In this document: positions 58,521 through 64,000 of the stretch, piece after piece
Position numbering within the stretch: the stretch's first letter is position 1
Layout of the letters: each line of letters starts with the position of its first letter
Assembly (NCBI GenBank): GCA_010692645.1
Contig: JAAHGS010000022.1
Coordinates: 1-64,000, forward strand
Direction: 5' to 3'
DNA from: Symploca sp. SIO2E9
GTDB taxonomy: Bacteria; Cyanobacteriota; Cyanobacteriia; Cyanobacteriales; Coleofasciculaceae
Length of the DNA stretch: 64,000 bases
Translations under genes and position numbers: made by a program
Notes under the pieces: generated by a model
What the model was told of the DNA's origin: nothing
The model's input: the letters and a program-made list of their open reading frames with translations, nothing else
Databases searched by the model: none

Positions 58521-60421
58521 TGACCTTCAATAGAGAAAATAAAACTCTTCCCACTTGGTTAGAGAAACTCCCGAAGGGATTCAAACCTCATAATGCTGCT
58601 AGTTTTGTAGAATATTTACGCTGGATGCGAGCGCCTCAACCTGTGATTGAATCATCACCAGCAGAAGGTGACAAGCAAAACCAGCAAGAGAATAACTTAA
58701 CCAAGGTACAAGTTCTCCAGATGGCAGCAGAAAAAGCTGGAGGATACAAAGAACGCTTGAAAACCATCAACCAGCGCACTCAGCTCATTGCTGGGAATGA
58801 TAATACCTTTACCGTTGAGTGTGCTTGGCGGATGCGTGTAGGGGGACAAACTGGACCAGAAAATATTCTGCTTCCGGCGTTCGATGCCTTGGGAATACCT
58901 TATATCCCTTCGAGTACTCTGCGAGGTGTGGCAAGAAGTCAGGCACTTTGGGAATTGACTCAAAATATTCTAGACAATATCCTCCAGCAGAAGGGAAAAG
59001 TAACTCAGCAAGATAGGAAGGAAGCCAACCAGCAAGCAGAGAAACAAGTTGCACAGTGCTTTGGTTCCTTGGAAGCTGAAGAAAAAGACCGTGCAGGGAA
59101 GGTTATTTTTCTGGATGCTTACCCATTAGCCAAGCAATGGGGACTCCAGAGTAGAGGCTTAGCAGTGGATATGGCTAATAATATCTGGAGTTGGGATGGA
59201 GACTCTCCCAAGTACAGCCCTAATCCTAATCCATTTCTCTGTTTGCACAAGCCTACATTTTTAGTTGGGTTACGTCCTACAGCTAGATGTGAACAAGATA
59301 CCTTGAATCAAGTCAAAACTTGGTTGAAACAGGGGTTGCAATCAGGTATTGGTTCCCAGATTAACACCGGCTATGGTCAAATGGTGGTTAAAGGTGAACA
59401 GAATAATCTTCAGCCATTTTTTGAGGTCAAGTTTACCCTTGAAGGTCAACTGATTCACGGGTATAAACGCTTCAGGAATGTCCGTGTACCTTTTAATCGA
59501 GAGGGTAAACTGGATGACTATGCAGAAGCCGAGGTGCGTCCTGTTGCTTTTAAGTCTATGTTGCGGTATTGGTTCCGAACTTTGGCTTTAGGCTTTTTAC
59601 CAGTAGCACAAGTCAAGAGTTGGGAATGTAAGCTCTTTGGTTCAATTCAACCTCAAACTCAAGGATGGATTCAGTTTCACATTACTGATGCCAAAAATCC
59701 TCCAACTTCAGAACAGGCTCAATATCAACCTTGTCTGCAACAACAGGGAACCCTAAAACTGAGTTACTCTCGCCAAGCACCAATCACTCAAGGGAAACGA
59801 GATACTATTAAAGATTTATTGGTAAACCTAACTTGGTTAATGTTTCATTTGGGTGGAGTTGGACAGGGAGCAAGACGACCTCTTTATTCTCGCAAAAATC
59901 GCACAGATCCAAAACCACCTTACTATCGCGGTACTCGCTTGAGAACAAAAGAGGAGGATTTATTCTGGAATTTACCCAATACTCCACTAGAATTTAAGTC
60001 TCGTTTTCAGGAGAGATTAGAGCATTTTTGTACAGCTTTAGCTACTCTAAGTGATAATCAAATTAATCCGCGATCGCTTTTGCCAGTTGAAGCGCTAGCA
60101 AGGGAAGAATGGCGAGAAGCGGTAGATAGTAACTGTAAGATTATCGCCTGTTGTGGGGAACAACAGTTTGATAAACCTCATGCTTTAGCTCTGTTGCACT
60201 CAAAGGAATTGAAAACAACTAATCGGAAAGGAGAGATAATTTATGACCCTCAACTGTGTGGTCATGCCGGCGATCGCTCTCCAGTTTGGATTACTGATTT
60301 AGGAAATTACCAGGTTGTGACGGTGTTTGGTACTCAACACCACAAACGCCAGCAGTTTCTCCAGCTTTTGCAAGAACGAACTAACCCTGAGAACTATCAT
60401 CCTATTTTTCCGTTGCCCTAA
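58520..60421 (+). CDS. Cmr6-Cmr1 fusion protein
   Basis: 633 residues with two RAMP modules. Residues about 85-300 are Cmr6: LPAFDALGIPYIPSSTLRGV, the CFGSLEAEEKDRAGKVIFLD stretch and NTGYGQM. Residues about 300-633 are Cmr1: KFTLEGQLIHGYKRFRNVRV, EVRPVAFKSMLRYWFRTLAL and KSWECKLFGSIQPQTQGWIQ, with the Cmr1 E.R....K..LR.WFR signature and HLGGVGQGARRPL. In most III-B loci these are separate genes; no other cmr1 or cmr6 is in the window, so the fusion supplies both the 3'-end cap and Cmr6. It closes the effector complex operon. Confidence 0.88.
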   Translation: MTFNRENKTLPTWLEKLPKGFKPHNAASFVEYLRWMRAPQPVIESSPAEGDKQNQQENNLTKVQVLQMAAEKAGGYKERLKTINQRTQLIAGNDNTFTVECAWRMRVGGQTGPENILLPAFDALGIPYIPSSTLRGVARSQALWELTQNILDNILQQKGKVTQQDRKEANQQAEKQVAQCFGSLEAEEKDRAGKVIFLDAYPLAKQWGLQSRGLAVDMANNIWSWDGDSPKYSPNPNPFLCLHKPTFLVGLRPTARCEQDTLNQVKTWLKQGLQSGIGSQINTGYGQMVVKGEQNNLQPFFEVKFTLEGQLIHGYKRFRNVRVPFNREGKLDDYAEAEVRPVAFKSMLRYWFRTLALGFLPVAQVKSWECKLFGSIQPQTQGWIQFHITDAKNPPTSEQAQYQPCLQQQGTLKLSYSRQAPITQGKRDTIKDLLVNLTWLMFHLGGVGQGARRPLYSRKNRTDPKPPYYRGTRLRTKEEDLFWNLPNTPLEFKSRFQERLEHFCTALATLSDNQINPRSLLPVEALAREEWREAVDSNCKIIACCGEQQFDKPHALALLHSKELKTTNRKGEIIYDPQLCGHAGDRSPVWITDLGNYQVVTVFGTQHHKRQQFLQLLQERTNPENYHPIFPLP

Positions 60422-60522
60422 CCACACTAAAAATTTCTCATTCGCATCAAAACTACTGACAACTTCACTAGTATCCACCACCATAGTAAAGACACCGCAC
60501 CCACAATTGGTCAAAGGAAATC

Positions 60523-61707
60523 ATGGCAATTCTCATCGCCAATATCGGCACCTCTGATCTAGCAGTCAAAATTGAAGATTACTACATTCCCATAGGATTT
60601 GACCGAGAAGAGAAAAATTTGCCTCTTGATGACCTCACTTCTAATGAAAAAGACGTTTGGGAGCAAGGATTACGTAATGATTTGATTACCGAATACGTCT
60701 GTCCTGAGTTGGGGGTAACGGTTAAAAACGGAAAATTCTCCTTGCGAGAGTTAACCAAAAAACTTTTATATGAGTATCAACAGAATCCAGAAAAATGGCA
60801 TTCTCGTCTCAGTCCTGGGCGTATTTGGGGAGTTGTCAATACTGCCATAAAAACGTTTAACGTTAAAACAGCTTACCTGTTTGTGACCAATCAGCCGGAA
60901 ACGGAAAACAGAGGTTATCCTTCGGATACTATTTATTTATTTGAAATTTTAAAGTTGTGGTTTGATCGGGAACTTAACAGCAAATTAGAGTTAAAACCCC
61001 AGGAGATTACCACTTCAGCTGTTGATCAAGATCAGCTGTTTGACTATTACTACAAGTTTTTTAATAAACGCCATCCCAGCGAGACTATTTTAATCAGTAT
61101 TAAGGGAGGAACTCCTCAGATGGCAACTGCTTCAGGAATTCCCCATCAACTTTTTATTGAACCCCAACTCTCTATTAAAAAAATCTTAGGGGGTGAGCCT
61201 TCAGCTTGTCAGCTTAGTGCCTATTGGTATTATCTGCAAAGCCAGAAGTATCAAGCGGTGAAGTTACTACTAGAAAAACGCTGGGATTTTGAGGGAGCAA
61301 TTACCATTCTCCAAGACTGGCAACAACTGATGGGCTGGTTACAGAAATATCAAGTGGCTGACTCAGGTATTGCTCAAACTCAGAATAATCTTCAAAATGT
61401 GATCGCAGTTCTTTCTGTGGCTGTGGATGCCTTGAATTTAGATATCCCTAGTGCTAAAAAGCATTTAAATGATCATCTCCACTTAGGAATTTGCCGCGAT
61501 TTAAATCAGCAAATCAATTCTAAATCGGAATCAATTATCCTCAATTTATATACTCGCTGTCGTCTTTATTGGAATTTAAGACAGGTAGCTAATTTTTTAG
61601 TTAGTTTGTCTTCTTTTTATGAACAAGTATTGTCCAAGTTACTACAGATTTTTGAGGGAAAAAGTTTTTTGACAATCGAGATAATCGGCAAGGAAAGTGG
61701 TATTTAG
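60523..61707 (+). CDS. CARF-domain effector, N-terminal part, before frameshift
   Basis: 394 residues. The N-terminus MAILIANIGTSDLAV and the later ILISIKGGTPQMATASGI (about 190-207) are the two Rossmann-like loops of a CARF domain, which binds the cyclic oligoadenylate made by Cas10. The rest (EKRWDFEGAITILQDWQQLM onward) is helical. The frame ends shortly after GAGGGAAAAAGTTTTTTGAC. The sequence T TTT TTG (61665-61671) is a -1 slippery heptamer in frame, and the -1 frame from 61671 runs without a stop into the HEPN part at 61719-62195. The family is Csm6/Csx1-like in layout. It follows the cmr operon by 101 bases. Confidence 0.8.
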   Translation: MAILIANIGTSDLAVKIEDYYIPIGFDREEKNLPLDDLTSNEKDVWEQGLRNDLITEYVCPELGVTVKNGKFSLRELTKKLLYEYQQNPEKWHSRLSPGRIWGVVNTAIKTFNVKTAYLFVTNQPETENRGYPSDTIYLFEILKLWFDRELNSKLELKPQEITTSAVDQDQLFDYYYKFFNKRHPSETILISIKGGTPQMATASGIPHQLFIEPQLSIKKILGGEPSACQLSAYWYYLQSQKYQAVKLLLEKRWDFEGAITILQDWQQLMGWLQKYQVADSGIAQTQNNLQNVIAVLSVAVDALNLDIPSAKKHLNDHLHLGICRDLNQQINSKSESIILNLYTRCRLYWNLRQVANFLVSLSSFYEQVLSKLLQIFEGKSFLTIEIIGKESGI

Positions 61708-62195
61708 ATATCAAGAGAATGAAGCAAGAAATGGGAGATAAATCTTGGCAAGTATTCTTTGATTTGGAAGCACCCTATAATACAAAATTAAAATACTATC
61801 AGGTTGAACAAGACCCATTTTTTCAGTTAGTTGGTCGTCCCACTAAGCGTAATTTCCTGGAAGTTTTGGTGAGTTCCCGTCAACTCCCGCAGCAGCAAGG
61901 GCATTGGCCAGTGGTTTTAGATTTACTCAAATGTTTAGATTATTGGGCTAACAAGCGCAATGAGATGATTCATCAAAACCAGGGTATGTCTCTGGAGAGG
62001 ATGGAAAATTTATTTAAACGGGAGAATCCTGATGCTTGTCCACCGCAGGAAATTTGTCTGGTGATGGCAGATATTTGTAATAGTGAGTTGGGTATTATTC
62101 CCAAACAGTATCGGCAAAGGTTTGTTGGTAATCAGGCGGATTATTATCTGTATACGTCGATTCGGAAATGGGCTATTTCTGAATTATTGAAATAG
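61671..62195 (+). CDS. HEPN RNase part of the CARF effector, in the -1 frame
   Basis: The frame from 61671 reads DNRDNRQGKWYLDIKR, then from ATG 61719 MKQEMGDKSWQVFFDLEAPY to 62195. R80-N-E-M-I-H85 (counted from ATG 61719; ANKRNEMIHQNQG) is the RxxxxH motif of HEPN ribonucleases such as Csm6 and Csx1. The ATG at 61719 has no good ribosome site close by. The part is separated from its CARF sensor only by the frameshift, so it is made either by slippage at 61665-61671, by reinitiation, or not at all. Such RNases cleave RNA when the CARF domain binds its ligand. Confidence 0.72.
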   Translation, partial: DNRDNRQGKWYLDIKRMKQEMGDKSWQVFFDLEAPYNTKLKYYQVEQDPFFQLVGRPTKRNFLEVLVSSRQLPQQQGHWPVVLDLLKCLDYWANKRNEMIHQNQGMSLERMENLFKRENPDACPPQEICLVMADICNSELGIIPKQYRQRFVGNQADYYLYTSIRKWAISELLK

Positions 62196-62223
62196 ATGGC
62201 TCAGTATTGCAGCAATTTCTTGT

Positions 62224-62258
62224 GTTTCCCTTAATTCATCTTCTCAAGGGAGTAGGAT
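62224..62258. repeat. Orphan CRISPR-type repeat, right flank
   Basis: GTTTCCCTTAATTCATCTTC shares 18 of the first 20 bases with the array repeats, then diverges (TCAAGGGAGTAGG). It sits just after the HEPN gene, a possible mirror of the orphan at 45350. Weaker than the left one. Confidence 0.5.
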
Positions 62259-62297
62259 AAACTCATATCCTCCTAGCTTATATCAACTCCCAATAAA

Positions 62298-62363
62298 CTT
62301 ATGACTTATGACTTATGACTTATTACTTATGACTTATGACTTATGACTTATTACTTATTACTT
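62298..62363. repeat. STRR heptamer array (TTATGAC/TTATTAC)
   Basis: Nine consecutive 7-base units, mixed TTATGAC and TTATTAC, in the 214-base gap before the kinase/WYL gene. Related in sequence to the array at 46588. Confidence 0.85.
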
Positions 62364-62409
62364 AAACCCAGACTATTTGTAGCATTCTTGAAAATAAATT
62401 AATATTACC

Positions 62410-64000
62410 ATGAGTACTCCCCTAATCTGCCACTTCCTTATTGGTCCTCCCGGCAGTGGTAAATCCACCCTCGCCGCCGCCCTCGCCCCATTAGACAATT
62501 ACCGCATTATCTCCACAGACCAAACTAGAGAAACCCTCTACGGCAATCAAACTATTCAAGGGAACTGGTCAGTAATTCAACAACAAGTATTATCTCAGAT
62601 CCATCAAGCGATCGCCTCTCACCAAGCCATCATTTATGATGCCACCAACGTCAAACGAGTCTGGCGCATGGAATTACTCAGACAACTCAATACCCAGACT
62701 ACACTGTGGATGGCATGGCACCTCTGTACCCCCCTAGAAACCTGCTTAGCTTGGAACCGCAAACGCTCCCGCCAAGTACCAGAGGAAGTAATTGTAACCA
62801 TGTTTAAATCCCTCCAAGACTTCCCGCCTCTACCCGCAGAGGGATTTGCTGCCGTCAACCAGCTAAAACTCACTCCTGAGGGCTTCGATATCTCCCAAAT
62901 GCAGGAGAAAATCAAGCGCCTTACTCGCACTCTCACTAATCGCACTAACCGCACTCTTCATCCTCAAATTACCCTACATCGCTACTCGCGGCTGTTAGAT
63001 TTTGAGCGTTTATTACATTTAATAGCTTTAATCCTTCGCTATCCAGGAATTGGGAATTTACACAGCACTGCCCCTACTCTCATCACCAAGATTTTGGGCA
63101 CAGTGCCAGAATTTACGACTCCCGTCGAGGAAGTCTGCGCCTTGATCAAACAACTCAAGGGGACAATCTATGCTGATACTAAAGAGCTCGCTCTTGATTT
63201 ACAGTGGTTAAAGGAAAATGGGCTAATTGGTAGCGACAATCAAAATGCTCAACTTAACCTCCCGATTGTAGAAGCTCCGAATCTAACCACTCATCCCTAT
63301 TCCGATATCGAACCTTTTGAGCGCTTACTCAAAACCATTCGGTTTATTCTGCATCATCCCTTTTTACCTAAATCAGGAAATAGTAGTCTCAAAACCTTGG
63401 CAGAAGCACTCCAAGCCAATCACATACTTAGTGGCAATGCCCTCGATACTCTGCGCAAAGATTTTGAAAAAGTCCTCAAACCCTACAAAATTATACCCGA
63501 TTTTCCCCTCAGACAGGGCTATTTTGCCGGGACAGGGATTTTGTCGAGACAGGAACTGCGTAAGTTCTTTGCACTACTACAATCTCAAGCCAAAAGTCTC
63601 GATGATCCCGTCGCCCTTTCTACCTATGAAATGTTCCAGCAACGGATGAAACTCTCAAAATTAGATGAGTCCTCCCTTTATCCGGTGCGGGCAATTGGCA
63701 ATCGCTGTATTGTTGATGCCAATTCTTTACCCCCTACTGCCTTGTCCCATAATCTAGAGAAACTGGAAAATGCGATCGCTAATGGGGAATTATTGGAATT
63801 AGGTCGTATCAGGGGTGGTGGCAGATTTGCCCGGGATGAGGAGGGATTTTTTCAGGCTTGGCCTTTGCAAATAGTATTTTACAATCACGCCTGGTATTTA
63901 GCACTAGAGTGCGAGGGTGGAAAGCAGGAGCGAGGTTTGGCTGATACCGTCACCAGTAAAGATAACTTATTTCGATTTGAACGTTTAGACCGACTGTTTC
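62410..64000 (+). CDS. P-loop polynucleotide-kinase-like protein fused to a WYL domain (partial)
   Basis: At least 530 residues; the frame leaves the window. Walker A GPPGSGKST lies at 12-20, followed by RIISTDQTRETLYG and IIYDATNVKRVWRMELLR, the D.TR..LYG and DATN...R patterns of AAA_33/T4 polynucleotide-kinase-like enzymes. A middle part of about 250 residues is helical. The end, PLQIVFYNHAWYLALECEGG, then LFRFERLDRLF, is a WYL domain (FY...WYL, FR.ERL). WYL domains bind ligands or single-stranded nucleic acid and often regulate CRISPR and other defence loci. The kinase-WYL link is unusual. The upstream region is STRR. Confidence 0.82.
   Translation, partial: MSTPLICHFLIGPPGSGKSTLAAALAPLDNYRIISTDQTRETLYGNQTIQGNWSVIQQQVLSQIHQAIASHQAIIYDATNVKRVWRMELLRQLNTQTTLWMAWHLCTPLETCLAWNRKRSRQVPEEVIVTMFKSLQDFPPLPAEGFAAVNQLKLTPEGFDISQMQEKIKRLTRTLTNRTNRTLHPQITLHRYSRLLDFERLLHLIALILRYPGIGNLHSTAPTLITKILGTVPEFTTPVEEVCALIKQLKGTIYADTKELALDLQWLKENGLIGSDNQNAQLNLPIVEAPNLTTHPYSDIEPFERLLKTIRFILHHPFLPKSGNSSLKTLAEALQANHILSGNALDTLRKDFEKVLKPYKIIPDFPLRQGYFAGTGILSRQELRKFFALLQSQAKSLDDPVALSTYEMFQQRMKLSKLDESSLYPVRAIGNRCIVDANSLPPTALSHNLEKLENAIANGELLELGRIRGGGRFARDEEGFFQAWPLQIVFYNHAWYLALECEGGKQERGLADTVTSKDNLFRFERLDRLF

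Overview
The window comes from a cyanobacterium, most likely a filamentous one, and most of it looks like a large plasmid or integrated conjugative element. The evidence is the many HIP1-type GCGATCGC octamers, the 7-base TTATTAC/TTATGAC short tandem repeats, dispersed GGGGCAGGGGG-type filler, paired Uma2-family genes, CHAT/TPR proteins and a plasmid partition/mobilisation/conjugation gene set.

Layout. (1) 1-104: start of a TnpB gene running off the left edge. (2) 432-3977, minus strand: partition-like block with a ParA-type ATPase, an actin-like StbA/ParM ATPase and a small partner. (3) 4295-15770, minus strand: a tight block made of a SAF-domain membrane protein, a CBS plus zinc-ribbon protein, one stand-alone CHAT protease and three large TPR proteins that each end in the linker that normally precedes a CHAT domain but lack the CHAT domain; a fourth such linker survives as a remnant. 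(4) 16201-23394: small plasmid genes, two Uma2 nucleases, an iteron-like/oriT-like non-coding region, a ribbon-helix-helix mobilisation protein with an in-frame TAA, and a MOBP-type relaxase. (5) 23712-28985: a PRTRC-type cassette with a ubiquitin-like protein candidate, E2-like protein, JAMM protease and ThiF/E1-like protein. (6) 29559-33047: a 1162-residue protein with both signatures of a two-barrel RNA polymerase, adjacent to that cassette. (7) 33368-45104: a type IV secretion set (VirB2-like, VirB3-VirB4, VirB5, VirB6, VirB8, VirB10, VirB9-like) in which the VirB4 gene carries an in-frame TGA. (8) 45350-62258: a type III-B CRISPR locus with cas2, two cas1 genes, a remnant of a third cas1, a reverse-transcriptase remnant, a winged-helix regulator, two arrays (9 and 8 repeats) with conserved leaders, cas10, cmr3, cmr4, cmr5, a cmr6-cmr1 fusion and a CARF-HEPN effector split by a frameshift at a U_UUU_UUG slippery site. 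Degenerate orphan repeats flank this locus. (9) 62410-64000: a P-loop kinase/WYL fusion running off the right edge.

How the parts fit: partition, mobilisation, PRTRC and T4SS genes are maintenance and transfer functions of one mobile replicon; two point stops in transfer genes suggest that transfer may be decaying. The CRISPR locus and the CHAT block are candidate defence cargo. The best candidates for undescribed biology are the plasmid-borne RNA-polymerase-like protein beside a ubiquitin-like pathway, and the CHAT protease shared by three TPR sensor proteins. All family calls are from reading motifs by eye; no database search was possible.
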